DNA from: Pseudomonadota bacterium
GTDB lineage: Bacteria > Pseudomonadota > Gammaproteobacteria > Acidiferrobacterales > Sulfurifustaceae
DNA: 6,254 bases
Direction of reading: 5' to 3'
Assembly: GCA_020354085.1 (NCBI GenBank)
Contig: CP070641.1
Span: 1,979,639 to 1,985,892, forward strand
Both the position numbers and the translations under genes were made by a program. The notes beneath the pieces are model-generated. The model saw nothing but the letters and a program-made list of their open reading frames with translations. It did not search any database and was not told the origin of the DNA. Position 1 is the first letter of the stretch. Each line of letters begins with the position of its first letter. Of the stretch, positions 1 through 6,254 are shown in pieces.

Positions 1-1315
<1,315 letters not shown>

Positions 1316-1319
<4 letters not shown>

Positions 1320-1936
1320 TGTGCGAGCTTCGCCAGTAACTGCGCCTGAAGCGACGCGTGATCGCGCAACGTGCCTTCAAGCGTGCCGTCTAGGCAGGCA
1401 CCCTCGCAACAGAGCTTGAGCCCGGCGCTGATCTTCGTCTCGGCGTGACACTGGGCGAGCGCACCGCTCGCCGACTTGAGCGCCTGCGCCAAGTGCTGCC
1501 GCTCGGCCTCGCTCAAATTCGCGGGGTGATGCACCTGCCAGGTTCCGCGCGGCAGCGCGGCACGCGCCTGCTCAATGAGCGCGTCGCACCACTGCCGACG
1601 GAGCGCCGGGTCTTGCCAACGCTTGCTCAATGCCGCGCGCAGGCGCGGCCAGCCGGATTCCAGCAAGGCGAAATCGCAACGTTGCTGATGCTGGCGCTTG
1701 GCGGTCTCGAGCGCGGCCTGCGCCTGATTCTGCTCGCGACGCATGAGTTGGCGGATTTCTGCCAAATTCTCGTGCATGCGCCGACGCGCCGCGCGGTGCG
1801 CGCCGTGGATCAGACCCTGCGCCTCCTCGTGCGCGCGTGCACCGATCGCTTCGCACTCCTTACGCTCTTGCTCGGCCACGAGCTTGAGCATCTCATCGAG
1901 CGCGGTTGGCGTGTCATTTTCCTCTGGCTTGTCCAT
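1316..1936 (-). CDS. atpE: V-type ATPase subunit E (peripheral stalk)
   Basis: A 206-residue hydrophilic protein read as subunit E, the peripheral-stalk protein that pairs with a G/H-type partner and holds the A3B3 head still against the membrane part. Residues about 12-90 are rich in Glu, Arg, Gln and Ala with no proline and should form a long helix or coiled coil. Residues about 95-206 form the globular C-terminal domain expected to bind the top of the head, ending in a segment resembling the family's conserved NTLE region (GTLEGTL, 184-190). Length is normal for the family (about 190-210). An AAGG lies about 10 nt before ATG 1936-1934, after a 35-nt gap from F. The stop overlaps the start of A by 4 nt. 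Odd: a cysteine cluster CCEGAC at 176-181 plus Cys163. Identification rests on architecture, size and position as much as on motifs. Confidence 0.85.
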
Positions 1937-1971
1937 GGTTGCTTGGCCTTGTGAGCGCGGTGGTTCTCAGC

Positions 1972-2319
1972 TCATGTTTCCATCCCGAGCTGTTTGCGCA
2001 CCCGCTTGCCGAGATCGGGTGGTGCCTGGTGCGCACGCACGTCCGGTACAATCAACATCAACGGCTCGATCGCGGCCAGCGCGCGCTGCAGCGCCGCGTG
2101 AGGGATGCGCGCGGCGCATTCCGCCGTGATCAACACCAGCCCGGCGCGCGAGCGTACGGCCTCGAGCACCGCCGCCTCCTCGCCGCGTGCCGGCACGTAT
2201 GCCTGGGCGCCGGCCAGCCGATAACCCGCGGCGCTGACTTCATCGCCGATGAATGCGACCACGTGCACCGCCACGCGCGGGTCGCGGGAGACCGGCAAAT
2301 CGGGAGCGGCGCGTGCCAT
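1972..2319 (-). CDS. atpF: V-type ATPase subunit F (central stalk)
   Basis: Subunit F sits on the central rotor shaft with subunit D and modulates ATPase activity. The family signature near the N-terminus is clear: VAFIGDEVSAAGYRLAGA (about residues 21-38), matching the usual IGD-x-x-x-x-GFRLAG pattern. A Rossmann-like alternation follows: LVLITAECAARIP at about 61-73 and PLMLIVPD at about 86-93. A C-terminal basic helix (LGKRVRKQLGME) completes it. At 115 residues it is slightly longer than typical (about 100-105), because some 16-20 residues precede the first beta strand. The ATG at 2319-2317 has no convincing Shine-Dalgarno sequence (only GGGA about 11 nt upstream). GTG codons at residues 16, 18 and 20 could be alternative starts, but none has a better ribosome site. 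It is separated from K by 122 bp and from E by 35 bp. Confidence 0.93.
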   Translation of the reverse strand: MARAAPDLPVSRDPRVAVHVVAFIGDEVSAAGYRLAGAQAYVPARGEEAAVLEAVRSRAGLVLITAECAARIPHAALQRALAAIEPLMLIVPDVRAHQAPPDLGKRVRKQLGMET

Positions 2320-2365
2320 TAGCCGCCGGATCCCGAGGCGCAGCTCTTTCGGAGACGGCGGCAGG

Positions 2366-2443
2366 AGCGCCCAAGGAACGTTGGTTCACCGTGTCTGGCC
2401 ACACCAATTCTCGTAGAAGCGTTCATATCGGGTGCTGGGCGCT
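2366..2443 (-). repeat. Inverted repeats in the K-F spacer (possible mRNA structure)
   Basis: The 122-bp gap between K and F (2320-2441) holds no credible gene. On the minus strand AGCGCCCA (2443-2436), which includes bases of the K stop codon, is perfectly complementary to TGGGCGCT (2373-2366). Inside this arm pair, TTGGT (2407-2403) can pair with ACCAA (2385-2381), and a competing GTGT/ACAC hairpin lies at 2404-2391. There is no T-run, so it is not a standard intrinsic terminator. Established knowledge: rotor-ring genes need more product than their neighbours, and structures after such genes can protect an upstream message segment from 3' decay. That this one does so is inference. Confidence 0.35.
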
Positions 2444-2792
2444 AGCCGAGCCTATTCAGAATCAAAATCGACACGATCAAACCGTAGATGGCGATGCCCT
2501 CGGCGAGTCCAACAAGGATCAACAGGCGTCCGAACAGCTCTGGTTTTTCGGCGATGGCGCCGATGGCGGCGGCACCGACGTTGGCGACCGCCCAGCCCGC
2601 ACCGAGCGCGGCGAGACCGGTGGCGACGGCGGCGCTGATGAAGCCCCAATTGAGCGCCTCGACCGGAATGGACGCGCCCGCGGCCGCCGGTGCCGCAAAT
2701 GCCGGCGGCCACCACAGCAACACGCTGCCTGCGGCGGCCGCGACGGCGGACAAAACGGTCATGGCGATTGCCAACTTAAGCCGGTTTTTCAT
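2442..2792 (-). CDS. atpK: V-type ATPase subunit K (proteolipid, rotor ring)
   Basis: This is the ring-forming membrane subunit (c, K or L) that carries ions. The protein has 116 residues. Residues 1 to about 34 look like a cleavable signal peptide (basic MKNRLK, hydrophobic stretch, AFA-AP cleavage region), as in Thermus-type proteolipids. Two transmembrane helices follow: about 48-80, with the small-residue-rich motif GAAAIGAIAEKPE at its end, and about 87-113, with GLAEGIAIYGLIV containing the ion-binding carboxylate Glu98. It is thus a single hairpin, not the duplicated four-helix form of Enterococcus and eukaryotes. The helix-1 position that is Gln in Thermus-like proteins is Val69 here, and Gly99 follows the carboxylate instead of Ser/Thr; both argue for protons over Na+ (inference). 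ATG 2792 lies inside the end of subunit I (17-nt overlap), preceded by a near-consensus ribosome site. Confidence 0.96.
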   Translation of the reverse strand: MKNRLKLAIAMTVLSAVAAAAGSVLLWWPPAFAAPAAAGASIPVEALNWGFISAAVATGLAALGAGWAVANVGAAAIGAIAEKPELFGRLLILVGLAEGIAIYGLIVSILILNRLG

Positions 2793-4614
2793 GCGAATCT
2801 CCTTGCAGAGTGGAACGGGGCGCGGAAAGCGGCCGGAACGCCCGCCCCTCGCCGCGCAAGAACCGAATGAAGAACTCGAACAGCACGAGACGTGTGGTTT
2901 GGATCGACACCACCAGTCCTTCGAGCACGATCACCACGAGATTGCCAACCACCATGATGATCATGGCCGTCACACCGGTACCCGCGGCATCGGCGAGCGC
3001 CACGATCGCCGACGACAAACCTGCGTGCGCCAAGGCAAAGGCACCGACGCGCGCAAACGACAGCGTATTGACCACCAGCTGAAATCCGTGCTCGATCGCC
3101 TCGCCCAGGCCGCCGAATAAGGCGCTGAGCTTGCGCTCGTAGAACGCGTGGCCGATCACGTACCAGCCGGCGCCGAGAGTGGCAAGCCAAAAAAATTCGG
3201 CATGCACGAGACCGAGCAGTGCGCCGAGATACAACACCAACATGCCGGCCTCGATCTCGAGCCAACGTGTGAGTTCTCCACGCCAATACGCCTCGACCCC
3301 GGCAAGTGCTAGCCCCAAGGCGAGCAAGACGGCGCCAGCCAACAGCGGCACGCCCAGCGTCGTCAATGGCTCGCTCATCGGATGCAGCCACAGTGCCGGG
3401 ATCAGGTCCTCGCGCGTGAAGATGCTGCCAAACAGGAAGCCAAACACCGTGGCCGAGGCGCCGCCCGCGATGAACAACCGCGCCATGGCAAAGCGCTTCT
3501 TGAGCGCGAGACCAATAAGCACAAACACCAGTCCGTGTCCCACGTCGCCGAACATAAAACCAAACAGCAGCGGCACGATCACCGCCAGCAGTGGACTCGG
3601 ATCGACCTCGGCCTGCGACGGTACGCCGATGGCGCGCGCGAACAGCTCGAATGGTTTCGCCCACCACGGGTTGGTCAACACGAGCGGCGCCACCATGTTC
3701 AGAGGGGGTTCCGGGAAGCGCAGCAGCGCGCGCACGGAGGCCGCGGCCAGCGCCGCCTTCAGGCGTTTTCCGTCGAAGTCATCGGTCCAACCGCTCAACC
3801 AGGCAAAGTAGTCCGTACCGGCCATGGCGCGCACTTCCGTTGCGAACCAACGTAGACGTTCGATCTCGGCCAGCACCCGCGGCAATTCGTGCTCTTCGCT
3901 CAATTGATCAAGCGCCGCGCGTTGCTTGCCGATCGCCGCGGTCACCTCCTCCTTGCGTGCCGCTACGCGCGGCTGATTGTCCGCCGGTCGACCTTCCAGC
4001 CAGTTGGGAATGCCGAGCCCGCTGCGCCGACCCTTGAGTGCAGTCGCTTGGCGATCGAGTTGCGCCACTGCCTCGGGTGGCCCCAGCACAATGACGCACG
4101 CCTGGTTTTGACACACCAAGCGCTGCGCCATGACCTCGGGCGGCAAAGGAAACACGACCTCAGGCGGAAAAACGTAGAGGCGGCGCGCGAGAATTCCGTC
4201 CGGACGGCGCAGCAAGCCAAGCTCGAGGCTGCTCGAATGCAAGCGCGCGAGCAGCTCCTGCCAAACCGCGAGCTCGCGATTCTCCTGCTCCAGTGCCTGT
4301 AACTCCTCGATCAGCGGTGCCGCCGCGGCATGCCAGGCCTTGAGGCGGCGCAAACCATCCACCAGCACGTCACGTGCGACGCCACTGCGCGCCGGTGCGC
4401 CCGCGGGCTTCGGCCAGTAGTAACCGTCACGCTGCGCAACCTCCGCGTAAGTATCAAGTAGTGGTTTCAGTTCACCCAGCGGTTCGGCCGTCGTGCGTTC
4501 GGCATGCACTTCAAGTTCGATCGCGCCGGTTCGCGCCAAGGCCTCGAGTGCGGCCGCCACGTCGTCTTGTGCCACCAATACCTCGAACCATCGTGCGGCG
4601 CGCGGGCGAAACAT
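2776..4614 (-). CDS. atpI: V-type ATPase subunit I (membrane stator, subunit a homologue)
   Basis: This 612-residue protein is the stator of the membrane sector. It provides the two ion half-channels beside the K ring and anchors the peripheral stalks. Residues 1 to about 310 form the cytoplasmic domain with helical hairpin segments (about 85-130 and 215-260). The membrane domain runs from about 341 to 580 with some seven or eight hydrophobic helices. Family signatures are clear: LLFGFMFGDVGHGL at 349-362, NTLSFARVGAFALAH at 516-530, and SIQTTRLVLFEFF at 570-582. Arg522 aligns with yeast Vph1 Arg735 and Arg575 with Arg799, the pair that faces the rotor carboxylate. Length is normal (about 600-660). 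ATG 4614-4612 shares one base with the stop of C (TGATG), so translation is coupled. The 3' end overlaps K by 17 nt. Confidence 0.97.
   Translation of the reverse strand: MFRPRAARWFEVLVAQDDVAAALEALARTGAIELEVHAERTTAEPLGELKPLLDTYAEVAQRDGYYWPKPAGAPARSGVARDVLVDGLRRLKAWHAAAAPLIEELQALEQENRELAVWQELLARLHSSSLELGLLRRPDGILARRLYVFPPEVVFPLPPEVMAQRLVCQNQACVIVLGPPEAVAQLDRQATALKGRRSGLGIPNWLEGRPADNQPRVAARKEEVTAAIGKQRAALDQLSEEHELPRVLAEIERLRWFATEVRAMAGTDYFAWLSGWTDDFDGKRLKAALAAASVRALLRFPEPPLNMVAPLVLTNPWWAKPFELFARAIGVPSQAEVDPSPLLAVIVPLLFGFMFGDVGHGLVFVLIGLALKKRFAMARLFIAGGASATVFGFLFGSIFTREDLIPALWLHPMSEPLTTLGVPLLAGAVLLALGLALAGVEAYWRGELTRWLEIEAGMLVLYLGALLGLVHAEFFWLATLGAGWYVIGHAFYERKLSALFGGLGEAIEHGFQLVVNTLSFARVGAFALAHAGLSSAIVALADAAGTGVTAMIIMVVGNLVVIVLEGLVVSIQTTRLVLFEFFIRFLRGEGRAFRPLSAPRSTLQGDSHEKPA
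2799..2804 (-). promoter_or_regulatory. Strong ribosome binding site for subunit K
   Basis: AAGGAG on the minus strand with a 6-nt spacer to ATG 2792, lying within the coding region of subunit I. It is the best Shine-Dalgarno match in the ATPase operon; A, F and I lack anything comparable. This fits the need for about ten or more K copies per complex against one I. Confidence 0.8.
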
Positions 4615-5420
4615 CAGGCGCTCTCCCGGCCGAACAATAGTCGGCTCACCAGCGCGCCGCGCACGCGTTCGAACTCAAGCGCCTGTAGGATCAAAAAGGC
4701 GAACACCGCGGTCGGCGCAAGAAATCCGTTGCGGAAATGTCGCCGCACCTTTCCTTCCAGCGCGCGGCGCAGGCCCCAGGCCGCGCGCGCTGATGTCGCC
4801 TCCTCACCGGCCGCCGCCGCAAACGCCGCCATGTGACCGTCCAGGGTTGCGAGTAAACGTTGCAGTTGCGCGGCCGGCGCTTTGGTGAGTCGGGGCATAC
4901 GGGCTCGCCATTCGGCAAGCCAGCGCTCGGAGAGGCTGCCGTCGCCGCGCGCAAGCGGCGCATAGATAGTCGTGGCGAGCACATTTGCCCGCGCTTCGGG
5001 GTCGGCCGCGGCGATCGCTTTCAACTCTGCAGATTCCAGCATCCACGGCAATGTGATGGGGCGAGCCTCGTCGCCTGCGTGCGCGTGATCGTCGCCCCGC
5101 AACAGATAATCGATGGTCGGCAAATCGACCAACACATGCGTCCAGACGACCGCGCGCCGATACGCTGCCGGCAGCCAGCTTGCGACTTCCACGATGCGGC
5201 GCACGAACTCGGCGCGCAGCAGACGTTCGACTTCATGGTGTGCGCTGATCGGGCTCACGTTGGTGACCCACGGTCGCAGCGCGGTGGCGCGCAGTTGTTC
5301 GAGGAAGGCGCGATAATTACCGGTGGCGAGCAGCGGCTGCCACACTTCTTCCGGCGCCTGCATACCCAGGCGCGCCTGCAACCGCGCCTGAGCATAGGCA
5401 AGCGCGCTCGCCGAGATCAT
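4614..5420 (-). CDS. atpC: V-type ATPase subunit C (AC39 / subunit d family, short)
   Basis: Subunit C is the funnel-shaped adaptor that seats the central shaft (D, F) on the K ring. I start it at ATG 5420, which overlaps the upstream stop as ATGA and has GGGGGT about 6 nt before it; the frame stays open to ATG 5504, but the extra 28 residues are Arg-rich shadow of the upstream gene. This gives 268 residues. The N-terminus ALAYAQARLQARLG matches the family's opening helix. The C-terminus, LILQALEFERVRGALVSRLLFG, resembles its closing helix, in which a charged helix ends in an R/K-x-x-x-G pattern. The protein is helical, hydrophilic and without transmembrane segments. It is short: relatives usually have about 320-360 residues in three repeated helical modules. 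Sequence similarity is weak by eye, so the call leans on both termini and on position between stalk and I genes. Confidence 0.82.
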   Translation of the reverse strand: MISASALAYAQARLQARLGMQAPEEVWQPLLATGNYRAFLEQLRATALRPWVTNVSPISAHHEVERLLRAEFVRRIVEVASWLPAAYRRAVVWTHVLVDLPTIDYLLRGDDHAHAGDEARPITLPWMLESAELKAIAAADPEARANVLATTIYAPLARGDGSLSERWLAEWRARMPRLTKAPAAQLQRLLATLDGHMAAFAAAAGEEATSARAAWGLRRALEGKVRRHFRNGFLAPTAVFAFLILQALEFERVRGALVSRLLFGRESA

Positions 5421-5761
5421 GACGCACCCCCGCTCAGTTCGGCGGCGAGATCTTCGATGGCTTGTTCCAGTCGCGCGCGGCGCACGTCGTCCAATGGCGC
5501 ACAAGTCCGCAACTCATCCACTTCCGCGTGCAGCTTCGCGACTTGCTGCGTGCTCCATTGCTGGCATGCCGCGCGTACCTTGGTCGCGCGAGAATCGGCA
5601 CGCTCTTCGATACGGCGCGCCCGCAAGCGTGCCGCGCGTACCTGCTCGGCGGCCTCGCTCCGGGCGCGCGCTATCGCCTCGCGCGCCTTGTGCTCGGCCT
5701 CCAGGACTCGATTGATTGCGGCTTCCGCCGCACCATCCGCGTCGATTCGTCCGGAGGTCAT
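5417..5761 (-). CDS. V-type ATPase G/H-like peripheral-stalk subunit
   Basis: A small helical protein of 114 residues from ATG 5761, read as the partner that winds around subunit E in the peripheral stalk. After a short start (MTSGRIDADG), residues about 10-90 form one proline-free helix rich in Ala, Arg and Glu (INRVLEAEHKAREAIARARS). This fits the subunit G/H pattern of a short hydrophobic opening, then AE--A---I--AR spaced for a coiled coil. Upstream in-frame ATGs exist at 5770 and 5818. The one at 5770 has its GGGG directly abutting it, whereas 5761 has GGGG 9 nt upstream, so 5761 is preferred. The stop overlaps subunit C by ATGA. Being first of the ATPase genes parallels archaeal ahaH and Thermus atpG. 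Coiled-coil proteins converge easily, so the position in the operon carries much of the argument. Confidence 0.75.
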   Translation of the reverse strand: MTSGRIDADGAAEAAINRVLEAEHKAREAIARARSEAAEQVRAARLRARRIEERADSRATKVRAACQQWSTQQVAKLHAEVDELRTCAPLDDVRRARLEQAIEDLAAELSGGAS

Positions 5762-5770
5762 GTTGCGCAT

Positions 5771-5774
5771 CCCC
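5771..5774 (-). promoter_or_regulatory. Ribosome site deciding the start of the G/H-like subunit
   Basis: GGGG (within TTGGGGATG) lies 9 nt upstream of ATG 5761, a workable distance, but directly against the alternative ATG 5770, where it could not act. This favours the shorter protein. Confidence 0.45.
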
Positions 5775-5816
5775 AATTGCTTTGAGCACGCCCGCTGACT
5801 CGGCATGCTGCGGATC

Positions 5817-5837
5817 ACTGCCGCCGGTGGCGGCGGT
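5817..5837 (-). repeat. GC-rich hairpin in the ATPase operon leader
   Basis: GCCGCC (5820-5825) and GGCGGC (5829-5834) form a perfect 6-bp inverted repeat around a 3-base loop; on the minus strand two more pairs are possible after one mismatch. It lies about 56 nt before the chosen start of the G/H-like gene. It has no following T-run. It could be a leader RNA structure or simply a product of high GC. Confidence 0.3.
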
Positions 5838-5917
5838 CCAATGGTGATTACCTCACGTGAAACCGCCCGGCAGCGTTCTCATGATAGGCGCGCTGGCTGG
5901 AGCGGAATTTGACGAAG

Positions 5918-5935
5918 ATCAACGCGTTATCAACG
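5918..5935 (-). repeat. Tandem 7-bp direct repeat, 11-bp period (possible operator)
   Basis: On the minus strand CGTTGAT occurs twice, at 5935-5929 and 5924-5918, so the copies repeat every 11 bp, about one helical turn. Direct repeats of about 7 bp with this period are how OmpR/PhoB-family response regulators bind DNA. The palindrome AACGCGTT sits across the junction of the two copies. Placement upstream of the ATPase genes suits an operator, but no regulator is encoded in the window. Confidence 0.25.
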
Positions 5936-5964
5936 GACAGTCACGTGGTGGCCGGGTACCTTGA

Positions 5965-6207
5965 TCACAGCCATTGGGAACGTCCCACTCGGCGCGCCGG
6001 ACCCGGGGCGGACAGCCACCGGCGCATGAGGTGCGCCGCCACGGCCGCAAAAAAAACTACAGCGATCAACGACCCGTACCAGACCAACTCCTCGTGCACA
6101 TGCGCATCCAGCATCACGAAACCGGTCTCGTGGTGACCGAACGGGTGTGCCCACAGGGCCGCGGGCAGAAGGGAGAATGTGATTACCAGTCGTTGCCAAT
6201 GCTGCAT
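5965..6207 (-). CDS. Small His-rich membrane protein with signal peptide, unrecognised
   Basis: I do not recognise this 80-residue protein. It begins at ATG 6207 with GGAG 7 nt upstream; an in-frame ATG at 6228 has no ribosome site. Residues 1-20 look like a signal peptide ending ALWA, with the mature protein starting HPFGHHETG. The exported N-terminal part (about 21-40) is short and rich in His and acidic residues (His21, 25, 26, 36, 38; Glu27, Asp34, Glu39, Glu40), which could bind a metal ion. One transmembrane helix follows (about 42-60), and the Arg-rich tail (MRRW, ARRVGR) should lie in the cytoplasm. The gene is on the same strand as the ATPase genes, 203 bp upstream, so it may be cotranscribed or merely adjacent. 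It contains a run of eight T on the coding strand (6056-6049). It looks real because of the ribosome site and the coherent signal peptide/anchor layout. Confidence 0.7.
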   Translation of the reverse strand: MQHWQRLVITFSLLPAALWAHPFGHHETGFVMLDAHVHEELVWYGSLIAVVFFAAVAAHLMRRWLSAPGPARRVGRSQWL

Positions 6208-6214
6208 GTTGGGT

Positions 6215-6218
6215 CTCC
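6215..6218 (-). promoter_or_regulatory. Ribosome site deciding the start of the His-rich protein
   Basis: GGAG on the minus strand, 7 nt before ATG 6207, supports that start over the in-frame ATG at 6228, which would add seven residues (MLERRPN) ahead of the signal peptide. Confidence 0.6.
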
Positions 6219-6254
6219 GTTCAAGCATCTGATGTTTCTGGTTTCAGGTTTGAG

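Larger units (their letters stand above)
5762..5964 (-). other. Probable leader/promoter region of the ATPase operon
   Basis: A 203-bp stretch without a convincing gene between the His-rich protein and the first ATPase gene; the only open frame extends the ATPase gene upstream to 5818. It is the likeliest place for the operon promoter. A TATCAT at 5886-5881 matches the sigma-70 -10 box at five of six bases, but no acceptable -35 lies 16-18 nt before it, so I do not call a promoter. The stretch also contains a GC-rich hairpin (5817-5837), the palindrome TCACGTGA (5853-5860), the imperfect palindrome GGTGATTACC (5843-5852) and a tandem direct repeat (5918-5935). No T-run terminator follows the upstream gene, so read-through from it is possible. 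Confidence 0.45.

Noticed and set aside
2320..2441. Possible intrinsic terminator or small gene between K and F
   Set aside because: No T-run after any hairpin, and no frame with a start, ribosome site and sensible composition.
2253..3120. Long plus-strand frames across K and the end of I
   Set aside because: Antisense to unmistakable K and I sequences; Gly/Arg/Asp-rich without motifs.
5421..5504. Extended N-terminus of subunit C from ATG 5504
   Set aside because: The 28 extra residues are Arg-rich and overlap the upstream gene in another frame; ATG 5420 gives an ATGA junction, a ribosome site and the family's usual first helix.
4860..5798. 312-residue open frame on the plus strand
   Set aside because: Antisense to subunit C and the G/H-like gene, no recognisable domain, low-complexity composition from GC-rich third positions.
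5762..5818. Extended N-terminus of the G/H-like subunit from ATG 5818 or 5770
   Set aside because: ATG 5761 alone has a purine-rich ribosome site at a usable distance; the added residues do not continue the helix.
5881..5886. TATCAT as a sigma-70 -10 box for the operon
   Set aside because: No acceptable -35 hexamer 16-18 nt upstream; noted only within the leader entry.
6049..6056. Run of eight T on the coding strand of the His-rich gene as a programmed frameshift or terminator
   Set aside because: It simply encodes Val-Phe-Phe within the transmembrane helix, the zero frame stays coherent, and no GC hairpin with loop precedes it in the right place; at most a sequencing-slip risk.

Overview
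The window is one strand-coherent block, all read on the minus strand, from a GC-rich bacterium. It carries most of an operon for a V-type (A/V-type, V/A) rotary ATPase. Taxonomy cannot be fixed from the sequence alone. High GC, tight ATGA/TGATG gene overlaps and bacterial Shine-Dalgarno sites fit a proteobacterium (perhaps gamma) or another GC-rich bacterial lineage with a V-type rather than, or in addition to, an F-type enzyme.

Layout in the direction of transcription (right to left): a small histidine-rich membrane protein with a signal peptide (6207-5965); a 203-bp spacer that probably holds the operon leader (5964-5762); a short coiled-coil peripheral-stalk subunit of the G/H type (5761-5417); a short subunit C, the central-stalk/rotor adaptor (5420-4614); subunit I, the membrane stator (4614-2776); subunit K, the rotor ring proteolipid (2792-2442); a 122-bp spacer with inverted repeats (2441-2320); subunit F, central stalk (2319-1972); subunit E, peripheral stalk (1936-1316); and catalytic subunit A (1319 to the left edge, cut at residue 439). 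Subunits B and D are not in the window and are expected beyond the left edge.

Together the genes encode a membrane rotary machine. A (with the unseen B) hydrolyses or makes ATP. F (with the unseen D) and C form the rotor shaft and its socket. The K ring carries ions past the two arginines of subunit I. E and the G/H-like protein form the peripheral stalks. Key residues are present: the P-loop and GER motif in A, Arg522 and Arg575 in I, and Glu98 in K. The enzyme therefore looks intact as far as it can be read. The K helix-1 and carboxylate neighbourhood lacks the usual Na+ ligands, so proton coupling is the likelier reading.

The points of interest are the gene order (G/H-C-I-K-F-E-A, unlike the Thermus-type G-I-K-E-C-F-A-B-D), the short subunit C, the strong ribosome site and structured downstream spacer flanking K, and the unrecognised His-rich protein at the operon head. 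I see no mobile element, CRISPR array, tRNA or rRNA.
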